Assembly (NCBI RefSeq): GCF_001748245.1
Contig: NZ_BDFO01000001.1
Location: 4,235,853-4,299,852 of the forward strand
Source: Oligoflexus tunisiensis
GTDB taxonomy: Bacteria > Bdellovibrionota_B > Oligoflexia > Oligoflexales > Oligoflexaceae
Direction: 5' to 3'
DNA length: 64,000 nucleotides
In this document: in pieces, positions 34,798 to 43,191 of the stretch
Position numbering within the stretch: position 1 is the first letter of the stretch
Layout: each line of letters begins with the position of its first letter
Translations under genes and position numbers: made by a program
Notes under the pieces: model-generated
What the model saw: the letters and a program-made list of their open reading frames with translations, nothing else
Database searches by the model: none
Told to the model about the DNA's origin: nothing

Positions 34798-37116
34798 TCA
34801 AACCACATCCTGCAGAACTTCTCCCATCCATTGCACAGACAGAAACGTGCAATCATCTTCAAGCGCCATGTTTCCCCAAAGGGGCAGAACCCGTTCCAGG
34901 ATCAGACGCTTCATCGCCTCGGGCGACTCTGCGTCCTGCACCATGTTGCGGAGTTCCCGCTCCTTGAGATGACGGCCATCCGTGGCTTTGTTTTCAAGTA
35001 AACCGTCCGTGTAAAAGAACAGCCGATCACCCGGCTGCAGTTGAGCCGACATCTCTCCGAATTCAGGTTCAAGACTCAGACCCAAAAGACTGCCGCGGCG
35101 GTTCAGATGACGAACGCCGGCAGGACCGGCCCAGTAAAAGCCGTTGTGCCCCGCATTGACCGCATGCAAAGCACCCGTTTTGAGATTCAGGGACGCGGCG
35201 CTTAAGGTCGCCAATCGTCCGGCACCGCGCGAGGTTTCAAAGAGAACTCTATTGGTGATGTGGCAGAGACTCCGCAGCCTTTGTGGAATCGATGCCGCGG
35301 TTTCATTGGGATCACGCAGAAAACCGATAACGGTGCCGGCCAGGACCCCGGTGACAATCGAGGAAGAGACGCCATGACCTGTGACATCCGCGATGACGAT
35401 GTAAGCCCACTCCTGCTGTTCATCCACCAGGTAATGGAACCAGTCTCCTCCCATATGCTCCGCCGGGCTGAAATGCGCCGCGACCCGCAGGGCTGCCGAG
35501 GGGCTGTTCTGTGGCAGCAGATGTTTTTGAATGGTGCTGGCGAGTTCCAGCTGCAGCTGCACCTTGGTCTTGTCCTCCTGCTCGCGGATAAAACGGATAT
35601 TGTTCAAGGCAACAGCCACGGACTGCAGAACATTCTTCATGAAGGCCAGATCCTCGGGCCCCGGCTCACCCAACGCCGGATCGAGGGTCATGGTGCCGAA
35701 CTTTTCCCCGTTCCATTCGATGGGCAGACTTAAGCCGGCGGTGGCTGTCTCGTTGAGGTGAAAGTGAACCCGGGTGCTGTCGCAATCCTGGATCTCCGAG
35801 CTGAGGCACAGCATGGCCTCATGCACGATTGCGGAAGCCTCACGCTTGCCGGCCATCGACAGCGAGACCTGCAGCGCTTTTTCCAGACGATCCCTCAGCC
35901 TGGCTTCAGCGATTTTCTTTTCCTTCTGGAGGGCATGCATTCTCCAGGCGAGGACAACGGACTGCAGAATGGATTCCACCGCGGCCCCGAGATAAAGGCT
36001 GTGCCTTGTCAGAGCCGTGGATTCGATCGCGCCCAGCACCGTTGCGATATAGACGATCGCGCAGAACAGGACCGTGAGAAAGGTGAGAAGTGGGCTCAGG
36101 ACCGTCGGGACTTTTTTCAGGAGGAGATAAAGCGAGGAGGTCAGAATAAAACAGAGCCAGCCCAGAAGGGTCAGCAAGGGAACGAAGCGGATGACTCCAT
36201 GCTCCGGAAGCATGGACAGGCCGATCAGAACGGGCAGGATCCAGGCCATATGCCCCGCCACGCGATGCAGGACGGGTGCGTGGCTCCGGGTATCCACGAT
36301 GCGCCGAAAGAAGAGCGAAGCGCTGAAGATGCCGAGAGCCACGCCGCCCCAGAAGATGCTGTGGGTGAAGCCGCTGAGCTTCTCGCTTCGGAAATAAAAC
36401 TGCCACAGCACGCCATGCATGTGCTGCAGAACGATGAAGTAAAAGAAGAAGACCAGACCTGCATAATAAAGATAGGTCCGGTCCCGGGTGAAGATCAGCA
36501 GGAAAACACTGTAGATGAACATGACGATGATCGCGCCTGAATACAGGCCGATGATGTACTTCTCGGAGTCATTCTTGTTAAAAAGATCCTTCAGAAGATA
36601 GAGGGTCGGCTTCAACGGCGTCACGGGCAGCCGGGCGAGGCGGAGATAACAGGAGATGCGTGCGCCGGCCTCATTTTTGATCAGGTAGGCGAATTGGTGA
36701 TAGGAAATCTCACCCGCCTTGAAACTGCCGGAAGCCTCCCATCGTTCCACCTGACCCCCACGCTCGATATAAAGCTCGGTGTCCATGCGGGAACTGTAAT
36801 CCAGGGATAGGACGATTTCCTGGGTCAGGATGGTGGGATTCTCCAACTCGAAGCGCAGCCATGCGGATCCGCGCAGCGCGGAGGGCATTTCGTTTTTGCG
36901 CAAAGGCTGGAAACGGGCCTGATATTCCGGTTTGCGAATGTCGTCGATGGTGAGTTTGTCATCGGTATCGATCAGGATGTCCGACCTTGTGCCGATGGCC
37001 ACACCATCGCCGCCCAGGGTCATGCGGATAGGCTCCGCGCCCTGCAGAATGTTGGGTGGAATCATGGCGAACAGAAACAGACCGACCATTAGGCCAAGGG
37101 AGTATGAGAACTTCAA
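34798..37116 (-). CDS. 7TMR-DISM receptor with GAF-like segment and SpoIIE/PP2C phosphatase
   Basis: This is a 772-residue receptor. It has a signal peptide (LGLMVGLFLFAMIPP), a DISMED2 periplasmic domain (about 45-180, WLRFELENPTILTQEI, CYLRLARL) and seven helices (about 185-395) with YIIGLYSGAIIVMFIYSVFLL. A helical linker leads to a GAF-like segment (about 420-510, MTLDPALGEPGPEDLAF). The phosphatase domain is about 540-765: HMGGDWFHY 554-562, IADVTGHGVSSSIV 575-588, FYTDGLLENK 701-710 and DDCTFLSVQW. The metal Asp residues are present. It resembles the 13760-15769 receptor but has an inserted sensor domain and a different linker. Its partner protein is unidentified. Upstream, across 166 bases, an EEP hydrolase gene is divergent. 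Confidence 0.88.
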   Translation of the reverse strand: MKFSYSLGLMVGLFLFAMIPPNILQGAEPIRMTLGGDGVAIGTRSDILIDTDDKLTIDDIRKPEYQARFQPLRKNEMPSALRGSAWLRFELENPTILTQEIVLSLDYSSRMDTELYIERGGQVERWEASGSFKAGEISYHQFAYLIKNEAGARISCYLRLARLPVTPLKPTLYLLKDLFNKNDSEKYIIGLYSGAIIVMFIYSVFLLIFTRDRTYLYYAGLVFFFYFIVLQHMHGVLWQFYFRSEKLSGFTHSIFWGGVALGIFSASLFFRRIVDTRSHAPVLHRVAGHMAWILPVLIGLSMLPEHGVIRFVPLLTLLGWLCFILTSSLYLLLKKVPTVLSPLLTFLTVLFCAIVYIATVLGAIESTALTRHSLYLGAAVESILQSVVLAWRMHALQKEKKIAEARLRDRLEKALQVSLSMAGKREASAIVHEAMLCLSSEIQDCDSTRVHFHLNETATAGLSLPIEWNGEKFGTMTLDPALGEPGPEDLAFMKNVLQSVAVALNNIRFIREQEDKTKVQLQLELASTIQKHLLPQNSPSAALRVAAHFSPAEHMGGDWFHYLVDEQQEWAYIVIADVTGHGVSSSIVTGVLAGTVIGFLRDPNETAASIPQRLRSLCHITNRVLFETSRGAGRLATLSAASLNLKTGALHAVNAGHNGFYWAGPAGVRHLNRRGSLLGLSLEPEFGEMSAQLQPGDRLFFYTDGLLENKATDGRHLKERELRNMVQDAESPEAMKRLILERVLPLWGNMALEDDCTFLSVQWMGEVLQDVV

Positions 37117-37282
37117 GGCATCCTCTCCATCGCTGGCAGCATCCTGGGGGAATAGACCACTCCATTATGATAGCACCTGGGCTTCGATTTCAGGATTATT
37201 GAAGTGTCTCACGGCGCGGCCACTGCTAGATTCGCCCACAAACTTTCGTTTTCACAACGCACCACTCGAAGGAAAAAGCGCT

Positions 37283-38170
37283 ATGAGCCCTTTTGCATGC
37301 CTGGCCTGCATCATCCTGCTTGGTTCAACCGCTCTCAACGCCCAGACGGATGACGTCAGCCTCCGTTTTCTGACTTATAATGTGGCAGGCCTGCCGGAGC
37401 CCATCTCGGCCAGCTCGCCCGCGAAAAATTCCCCGAAGATTGGGGCCCTCATCAATTCCTATGACGTCGTCCTTGTTCAGGAGGATTTCAACTATCACAA
37501 CAAACTGAGCGAGGCGGCCCTGCATCCCTATCAGTCGAAAACCTCCGGCTGGGCGGGCTTCGGTGACGGTTTGAACGCCTTCTCCAAGGTCCCTTTCCAG
37601 GGTCTCGAACGGATCAAGTGGAAGGACTGTCATGGGGTCATCACCCAGGGGAGCGATTGCCTCACTCCAAAAGGTATCATGTTCGCGCGCTATGAAATTA
37701 CGCCCGGCGTCACCGTCGATGTCTATGATCTGCATGCCGATGCCGGTTCGGATGAGGGTTCCATGGAAGCGCGGCGCAGCAACATCACGCAGTTGCTCGA
37801 CCTGATCCAGGAGAGGTCAGGCGGCCGGGCCGTGGTTGTGGTGGGCGATTTCAATTCCCGCTATACCCGCAATGGAGACATTGCCGAACACATGGTGCAG
37901 GCAGGCTTTCAGGACTCCTGGATGGTGTGGAATGATCTGCCGGCGCTTCCTTCCAAAGGCCCGGCCCTCAATGAATCCTGTGCGGCGGAGCCGGCCGGAG
38001 CGTTCTGTGAACTCATCGATAAAATATATTTCCGCGGATCAGATGATCTTGACGTCTCCCTTATGGATTATCATGTCCCCTTCGATGTCTTTGTGGACGC
38101 TGCGGGAAAGCCTCTATCGGATCATCTGCCCGTGGCCGCGGAACTCCGCTTTCGCTTCCATCAGGACTAG
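37283..38170 (+). CDS. Secreted EEP-family phosphodiesterase
   Basis: The ATG at 37283 follows CGAAGGAAAAAGCGCT and begins a 295-residue protein with a signal peptide (MSPFACLACIILLGSTALNA). Residues and motifs of the DNase I/sphingomyelinase-type fold are in order: FLTYNVAGLPEP, VVLVQEDFNYH (metal Glu region), VVVVGDFNSRY and PLSDHLPVAAEL. The opening FLTYNVAGLP is typical of exported sphingomyelin phosphodiesterase-like members. Several Cys (CHGVITQGSDC, NESCAAEPAGAFC) suggest disulfides. The likely role is extracytoplasmic lipid or nucleic acid phosphodiester cleavage. It differs from the EEP protein at 7231-8298 in its central insert. Confidence 0.82.
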   Translation: MSPFACLACIILLGSTALNAQTDDVSLRFLTYNVAGLPEPISASSPAKNSPKIGALINSYDVVLVQEDFNYHNKLSEAALHPYQSKTSGWAGFGDGLNAFSKVPFQGLERIKWKDCHGVITQGSDCLTPKGIMFARYEITPGVTVDVYDLHADAGSDEGSMEARRSNITQLLDLIQERSGGRAVVVVGDFNSRYTRNGDIAEHMVQAGFQDSWMVWNDLPALPSKGPALNESCAAEPAGAFCELIDKIYFRGSDDLDVSLMDYHVPFDVFVDAAGKPLSDHLPVAAELRFRFHQD

Positions 38171-38287
38171 TCATTTGACACCGTGACCGCAGAATTTGAC
38201 AGACATCGGGGTTTTTGGAAAATTCATTGTACTGTCATGCAACAGACCGTGATGCTGCATATTTACCTTCAATGAAAGGAACTGGAA

Positions 38288-38959
38288 ATGCTGCGTATGA
38301 TGACAACTCTGACATTTTCCCTGGCGGCGATCAGCTGTGGTGCTCAGAATACGAGTCGACTTCATGATATTGGCACGAACATTGAGCCCGCAAAACGCAC
38401 CCTGGAGGTCATGCTGGGCTTCCCGAATGATGAACAACTGGATCGTCAGTTCCGGCTCCTCAGCAAGGCCTCAGGGCTGAATGAGACGCTGAGTCTGCAG
38501 TTGTATGGCGCCATTGATATGGAAGGCGAGTACATCGAATTCCTGTCCACTCCAGGACTGAAGTATGGTGACATTGTGACTGAAGGTACCGTATTCAAGA
38601 TGACAGCAACGATTTACTCAGGGGATCAGGTCGATTACAAAATCGGCCACGGATTGCCCGAAACATACCATGGACATGCGTTTGAGCAGTCGGAAAAGAA
38701 TGGTGCTCTGATCGCATTGAGTGGCCATTGGGCTGCGCCGGTGACCGATACGCCGGCCCAGAGTCCGGAGGGGGGAGCAGCGAAACTGCTGATTCACCTC
38801 TGCAAGGACATAGCCTTGAAGCATCCGCTCACCCAGGATTTCCGCAAGATGGGCTGCGATCTTAATGTCGTGAATGGAAAGCTCCAGATTGCGTATAACA
38901 AGACCGAGGCCAACCCTCAGGGAACGGTCTTCACCTTCTCAGCACCGGCCGTCCTCTAA
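38288..38959 (+). CDS. Lipoprotein of unknown function
   Basis: This 223-residue protein follows GAAAGGAACTGGAA. The signal ends SLAAISC, an acceptable lipobox with Cys at residue 17. The mature part contains KRTLEVMLGFPNDEQLDRQF and FLSTPGLKYGDIVTEGTVFK, plus Cys in LIHLCKDIALK and MGCDL. I do not recognise a family. The region around ALIALSGHWAAPVTD is hydrophobic but not membrane-spanning. It is a single gene by spacing. Outer- or inner-membrane anchoring cannot be told from residue +2 alone (Gly). Confidence 0.55.
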   Translation: MLRMMTTLTFSLAAISCGAQNTSRLHDIGTNIEPAKRTLEVMLGFPNDEQLDRQFRLLSKASGLNETLSLQLYGAIDMEGEYIEFLSTPGLKYGDIVTEGTVFKMTATIYSGDQVDYKIGHGLPETYHGHAFEQSEKNGALIALSGHWAAPVTDTPAQSPEGGAAKLLIHLCKDIALKHPLTQDFRKMGCDLNVVNGKLQIAYNKTEANPQGTVFTFSAPAVL

Positions 38960-38971
38960 GACTTGCGTCCG

Positions 38972-38989
38972 CGCCGGACGAATCCGGCG
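38972..38989. terminator. Terminator-like hairpin between convergent genes
   Basis: CGCCGGA, CGAA, TCCGGCG is a perfect 7-base GC-rich stem with a 4-base loop. It lies 12 bases after the lipoprotein stop and 12 bases before the end of the convergent small gene. There is no clean T-tract on either side, so intrinsic termination is possible but not certain. Confidence 0.45.
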
Positions 38990-39000
38990 TCGGCCCTCCT

Positions 39001-39276
39001 TCAACCTTCCCAGCTGTCCTCAAGAACAGGCTCACAGGAAACAATCCGACACTTGCTCGCGTCGCGATCCTCACTCTCCGCCCAGTCCTTACAGGCCTTG
39101 ATGGCCAAGTGAGAGCCCACGAATTTCAGTCCACGGCCATGGAAAATTTGGTCGGTATCATCATGCGCAGCAGTGCATTCCATCATCAGCAAAGTCCGTG
39201 GCTGATCCTCAGGAGTGGCGTGCAGAGCGGAAGTGAAGGCAAGAGCGGCGAATGGCAGAATGGCAATCAATTTCAT
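39001..39276 (-). CDS. Small exported Cys-containing protein
   Basis: The ATG at 39276 (after AGATAGAGGTCACC) gives a 91-residue protein with a signal peptide (MKLIAILPFAALAFTSALHA). The mature peptide is about 71 residues with four Cys (MECTAAH, KACKDW, KCRIVSC), enough for two disulfides. A small secreted disulfide peptide or binding protein is plausible. No family is recognised. It lies directly beside the LPMO gene and on the same strand, with 164 bases between, consistent with an exoprotein neighbourhood. Confidence 0.6.
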   Translation of the reverse strand: MKLIAILPFAALAFTSALHATPEDQPRTLLMMECTAAHDDTDQIFHGRGLKFVGSHLAIKACKDWAESEDRDASKCRIVSCEPVLEDSWEG

Positions 39277-39440
39277 GGTGACCTCTATCTTGTGGGAATC
39301 CCGGAAGCCACCAGGGGCAGCTCTGCAGGATTCAAAACTGGAAAGCTTAAATAGAGGTCCGGACGGGATCATGTAAAGCATTTTTCGCTGCGTGGGTAAC
39401 CCATGGTAGGGCGGAATAATCCCGCCCTACCCGGTGCGTC

Positions 39441-40412
39441 TCACTCGCAGCTACAGAGGTTCGTTGGACAGAAAGCAGGACTGTGATTACAGTTGATGTT
39501 ACACCATTGATCATCAGCACCGCTGGTCGGCACCGCGCTACAGTTCAACTTCGCATCGCCAGTCGGCGCAGCGGGTGCAGGAGCTGGAGCCGGAGCGGCA
39601 CTGCCTTCACAGGAGCAGAGGTCCACAGGGCAGAAGCTCGGGTTGTGGTTACAGTTGGTGTTACACCATTGATCCGTCCCCGCACTCCCCGCCACGGCCT
39701 TACACACCTTCGGCGTGCTTCCACCGCAGTTGGGCGCTGGCGTCGTTGGAGCATTGGGGGTCGGAGCTGGATTCGGAGTCGGAGCTGGTTGAGCCGTGCC
39801 AGGTGTGGTGGGAGCACCCGGGGCGTTCGCACCATTGAACTGCACATCGATCACGTTATAGAACGTGGCGGCGGTATCACCCACATCCCACAACGCGAGG
39901 ATCACATGATAACCCTGACGTTCGGGAACCACGCAATCATGCGTGTAATCCACAGGTGGTTTCGCATTCAGTTCGAGCGTACAGAAAGGTGCGGAATCAA
40001 ACGAAGCCCGGCTCAGAGTCTGGTTCGGATTCCAGTTGGCTTTGGTGATGTAGTAAACGAAATTTTTGGTGGAATGCGGCGCCGTAAAATGCCAGGTGAA
40101 ACTATTGCGACCTGACTTGATAGGAACCTTTTTCCAACGATCCGCCGTTTGCTCATTCAAAGGAGCCCAGGCTGCCGAGCCTGCAGCGGCGATCGTTCCA
40201 TCCTGCGCGCCGCCGGCTGGATAGCCATCGGGGCCTTCCACGCTCTGCGGTTCATACTGGACCGAACCGCAGTTGGTGTTGCCACCCTGATTACAAAGAT
40301 AGGCGCGGGACTGAGGAGTGCTCACAAAACCGTGAGAAAAAACCGGTTGGGTCAAACAAAGACCGAAGAGAGCGATGATTTTCGAAATATGGGAAAGGCG
40401 TGGTTTCTGCAT
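39441..40412 (-). CDS. AA10 lytic polysaccharide monooxygenase with two Cys-rich C-terminal modules
   Basis: The ATG at 40412 gives 323 residues. A signal peptide (26 aa) ends at FS|HGF, so the mature protein begins with His, the N-terminal histidine-brace ligand of copper LPMOs. The second brace His is His113 in FTAPHSTKNF (mature His87). YYITKANWNP, FCTLELNAK, YHVILALWDVGDTAATFYNVIDVQF and Cys pairs complete the AA10 (chitin/cellulose-type) pattern. A Pro/Thr/Ala linker leads to two similar Cys-rich units, each with DQWCNxNCNHxPxFCPxxLCSCE (six or more Cys). These look like small carbohydrate-binding modules. The protein would oxidatively cleave crystalline polysaccharide outside the cell. 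The neighbouring small lipoprotein may be a binding partner. Confidence 0.88.
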   Translation of the reverse strand: MQKPRLSHISKIIALFGLCLTQPVFSHGFVSTPQSRAYLCNQGGNTNCGSVQYEPQSVEGPDGYPAGGAQDGTIAAAGSAAWAPLNEQTADRWKKVPIKSGRNSFTWHFTAPHSTKNFVYYITKANWNPNQTLSRASFDSAPFCTLELNAKPPVDYTHDCVVPERQGYHVILALWDVGDTAATFYNVIDVQFNGANAPGAPTTPGTAQPAPTPNPAPTPNAPTTPAPNCGGSTPKVCKAVAGSAGTDQWCNTNCNHNPSFCPVDLCSCEGSAAPAPAPAPAAPTGDAKLNCSAVPTSGADDQWCNINCNHSPAFCPTNLCSCE

Positions 40413-40462
40413 GATTTGCTCACTTATGGAGTTAAAGGTTGAAGGACCTGAGGCTCCGGGAT

Positions 40463-40795
40463 TCATTTCAGATCCCAGGCCGCCATCCAGTTGGAACCGA
40501 CGCCCGGTTCGAACTGCGTGGAACCTTCAGAGTACTGCCGGCAGTAGACGGTATAGGGGAAACCTTTGCACTCATAGGTTCGACCCGTCTTCGCCTGGAA
40601 GACTTTGGTACCGGCTTTGTACTCAGACAATCCATCAGGGAATATAAAATCATGCGACTGATTGCTGCTGCCACCCACCAGGGCCAATGAAACCGGGCAG
40701 GGGGCATCAGATAACGAGGACGTGTTGGAGTTATCCTTGCTACAGGCTCCACCAAAACAAAGGGCCAGACCAACTGTCAAAACTGGAATCTTCAT
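40463..40795 (-). CDS. Small lipoprotein with a possible carbohydrate-binding pattern
   Basis: The ATG at 40795 gives 110 residues with a signal ending FGGAC (lipobox Cys). The mature part reads YKAGTKVFQAKTGRTYECKG, a Cys-containing CRQYSEGS segment and GVGSNWMAAWDLK. A strand with KVF...YEC, a later Cys and a terminal W..AW are reminiscent of type 5/12-like chitin-binding modules, but the match is too short to assert. Other Cys (APCPVSL, CKGFP) would make disulfides. It is 50 bases upstream of the LPMO gene on the same strand, so co-transcription is likely. A surface-anchored chitin or glycan binder is the working idea. Confidence 0.45.
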   Translation of the reverse strand: MKIPVLTVGLALCFGGACSKDNSNTSSLSDAPCPVSLALVGGSSNQSHDFIFPDGLSEYKAGTKVFQAKTGRTYECKGFPYTVYCRQYSEGSTQFEPGVGSNWMAAWDLK

Positions 40796-41144
40796 CAAAT
40801 ACCTCTCTGAAGGGGCGTGGAACGGCGGTTCATTCACCGCGCATTAGCCAGGCACCTGCAGCCGATTCCGAGTTGACGATGGATTCACTCCGTGGAAAGC
40901 CGGAATTGCTGGACGGCACAGACCTGATCCGCGCTTTCCAACAAGGCCAGTTTCTTAAGCAGTTTCATCATTTTCGACCTTTATTCATTCTTGCCCAAAG
41001 GTTCGCGAAGCAAGACCTGGTCCTGAACTTTTTGCCAATCATTCTGTGCGGGATTTTGGTTTTTGGCTGCCCAGGGGCACGACAGCTGTCAAGGTTCTGG
41101 TCAGGGGGATGAGTCGAGGGATGCGGCGCGAGCGCCGCAGGGGA
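40796..41144. other. 349-base gap without a supported gene
   Basis: This gap separates two minus-strand lipoprotein genes. An open plus-strand frame ending in LPIILCGILVFGCPG has no ribosome-binding site and no family resemblance. A minus-strand 28-codon frame (ATG 40971, stop 40885) starts MMKLLKKLALL but has no support. A hairpin is at 41122-41139. The last part is likely a 3' region of the 41145-41825 gene and a promoter for the 40795 gene, though no clear -35/-10 pair is visible. Confidence 0.4.
41122..41139 (-). terminator. Hairpin downstream of the Cys-repeat lipoprotein
   Basis: TGCGGCG, CGAG, CGCCGCA is a perfect 7-base stem with a 4-base loop. It lies just after the stop of the minus-strand gene at 41145. 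No U-tract follows, so this is a weak terminator candidate. The GTCGAGG heptamer flanks it at 41113 and 41148 as a direct repeat. Confidence 0.35.
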
Positions 41145-41825
41145 TCAGTCGAGGTAGCACTCGTCCAGTATGGAATTTCTGTATTCACAGCGCCCAATAC
41201 AGGACTCAAAGCCCGCATCGAAAATCGCATCGCTATTCAATGCGGTACATTCTGCTTCGGTGCGAATCGCCGTACACTTGCCCGTGGTCGCATCAAACTT
41301 GGAGCCATAGGCCGCGCAGTTGTCTGCGCTCGGGAGATATTTCACACCCATGCACTGCTGAAAGCCCGTATCGAAAATGGAGCCATTGGCCAGAGCCTCG
41401 CACTCCGCCTGAACCGTGATGGCTTGACAGCTGTTCGATCCTTGGTCAAATTTCTGACCGAATCCGGCACAGTAAGCTGCATTCGGCTGATGACGAGGGC
41501 CGATACATTCGCCGACGCCAAAGCTGAATTCGAATTTGGAGCCGTTGGCCAGAAGATCACAGGCTTCTTTCGTGGACACGCGCACGCAGGCCGGCTTTTC
41601 CGCATCGAAGGCACGGCCGATAGCGGCACAGTTTTCCTTGGTGATTTTCCAGTAACCACTGGCAAGTGGCGTGGGCGCCGGCGTCGTCGTTGTTGTCGTC
41701 GGCGGAGGCGTCACAGTCTCAGCAGGAGGCGGCGTGGTGGTCGCAGGGGCATCATTTTTCTTGTCTTTTTTGTCCTTACACGCAACAGGGAGAGTCAGGA
41801 GGAGAAGGAGAATCGTCAATTTCAT
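41145..41825 (-). CDS. Lipoprotein with three Cys-rich repeats
   Basis: This 226-residue protein has a signal ending TLPVAC (lipobox). A Lys/Asp- and Thr/Pro-rich linker (about residues 18-60) is followed by three repeats of about 44 residues. The pattern is C..G..FD....C..I.T..EC..L..G..FD.GF..C.G (positions about 66-112, 116-160, 166-210). Each has four Cys, so two disulfides per unit are likely. The C-terminus ends with CEYRNSILDECYLD. The family is not recognised. A surface protein with a stalk-like linker and tandem binding modules fits the shape. It lies beside other exported Cys-rich genes. Its start is the ATG at 41825. Confidence 0.65.
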   Translation of the reverse strand: MKLTILLLLLTLPVACKDKKDKKNDAPATTTPPPAETVTPPPTTTTTTPAPTPLASGYWKITKENCAAIGRAFDAEKPACVRVSTKEACDLLANGSKFEFSFGVGECIGPRHQPNAAYCAGFGQKFDQGSNSCQAITVQAECEALANGSIFDTGFQQCMGVKYLPSADNCAAYGSKFDATTGKCTAIRTEAECTALNSDAIFDAGFESCIGRCEYRNSILDECYLD

Positions 41826-42013
41826 AAGGGCTCCGGGAAGTAGATGGCTTGCAGTGAAGAACGTGGTCCTTCAAAAGCGCCTTGAGCAACATGTATGCCA
41901 TGTGGATTAACCCCTTCCGTAACTATATCTATTGAATCCTTTTGAACTTTCTTTTTCCGGAGACCGCAGTTAAAGCTAGAGCCAATTTTAGCTTCACTCA
42001 AGGAGAGAGTTGA

Positions 42014-43054
42014 TTGAAACGCTTGATCTTCATCACAACCGTTGCAACCCTATGGACATCACGCAGCCTCGCAGCCCCGAGCACCTGTCTTCCCGTGGCC
42101 TCGGAAACGGATCTGGTCGCTTATATAGCAGCGGCTCCCTTTGCTTTAAAGGCCAACGCAGGCATGAAGATTTGGGAAACGGACAGCAAGGAGTGGCAGG
42201 CGGCCAGGCAAGCCGCACTCGCCTGGGCTGATGCCAACTGCGAGAAATTTGTAGCGGCAGCGCAAACGATGGCCTATGAAGCCAGTCTTCTGCGTGATGC
42301 CACCAGCGGCCATTCGTATTGGGTTCTGCGTGAAAACAAAAACCAGCCTGCGTATCAAGGCGTTTTCGCCTTCCGTGCTCCGGAGGAAGTGAAGCAGGCG
42401 CGCGGTCTGGTCATCGATGCTCCGCATATGGGATCCGACTATGCCACCGCTGATGGTCGGGCCGTGCGCACCTTTCGTGATACGGATGCGGTCGCCTTTC
42501 TGCAAAACACCGCACATCGCTGCAGTCTGACGTCAACGTCCGGCTGCAGTCCCGTGACCAGCAGCTATGCCTGCGGGGAAGGCGGCGTGCGGAATTCGGA
42601 CGTTGTGCACTCCATTCGCAACGGCTACTACGCCGTGTACGATGGGATCGAGAGCGCCCGTGATTATTATCATCTCGAATACCACGGAGCCGGTAAGAGC
42701 ACCAATGCCAGCGGCTGCATGGGAACCGCTCATATCAGCCAAGCGTCAAGCCTGAAGCTGACTGCCGAGGAGGATGACGGCACCTGGCCGAATCGCTTCT
42801 GGCGCTCGATGGAACAGAACCTTGGCGCGGGATGCGTCTGCTATCATCAACGGGAAAGCGGCTGCAAGTTGAACGGCGGCGCCTCCACTCCCGGACGGCG
42901 AACCAACGCCGAGTGGACACAATCGGAACCTCCGGCCGCAAATGCCTGCCTCGTGAGCCCGAGTTCCCTGGCCATGCGTTTTATTCATTTTGAAGGCTAT
43001 CGGGTGGACGAGGCGGCGGTTGTCAAAGCCATCAAAGCCGCTTTTTCACCCTGA
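42014..43054 (+). CDS. Exported protein, possibly a metal-dependent hydrolase
   Basis: The start is a TTG at 42014, chosen because AAGGAGAGAG lies 6 bases upstream and a signal peptide begins there (MKRLIFITTVATLWTSRSLAA). The 346-residue product has Cys-rich parts. It also has VIDAPHMGSDYATADGRAVR, NTAHRC, VVHSIRNGYYAVYDGIESA and LEYHGAG. These His/Asp motifs look like those of N-formylglutamate amidohydrolase-type or related zinc hydrolases, in which an early His-x-Gly/Asp block and later HS and HG blocks ligate metal. The resemblance is in motif order only, and other folds cannot be excluded. It lies alone between the divergent lipoprotein at 41145 and the CheA-like receptor. Confidence 0.45.
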   Translation: MKRLIFITTVATLWTSRSLAAPSTCLPVASETDLVAYIAAAPFALKANAGMKIWETDSKEWQAARQAALAWADANCEKFVAAAQTMAYEASLLRDATSGHSYWVLRENKNQPAYQGVFAFRAPEEVKQARGLVIDAPHMGSDYATADGRAVRTFRDTDAVAFLQNTAHRCSLTSTSGCSPVTSSYACGEGGVRNSDVVHSIRNGYYAVYDGIESARDYYHLEYHGAGKSTNASGCMGTAHISQASSLKLTAEEDDGTWPNRFWRSMEQNLGAGCVCYHQRESGCKLNGGASTPGRRTNAEWTQSEPPAANACLVSPSSLAMRFIHFEGYRVDEAAVVKAIKAAFSP

Positions 43055-43191
43055 GACGCCTGGAAGGCGGCGAACCGCAGCAGGGAAGGAGCGCTGGGTG
43101 TGTGAACCAGGCAGGTTCTGAACCTAGGGGATCTCGCAGGCCTCCATTATAATATCTGCAGGAACCCGCAACTTTCAGCCGGATTCAATCT

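Noticed and set aside
40885..40971. Minus-strand 28-codon frame starting MMKLLKKLALL
   Set aside because: It is short, lacks a ribosome-binding site and has no second indicator such as conservation visible here.
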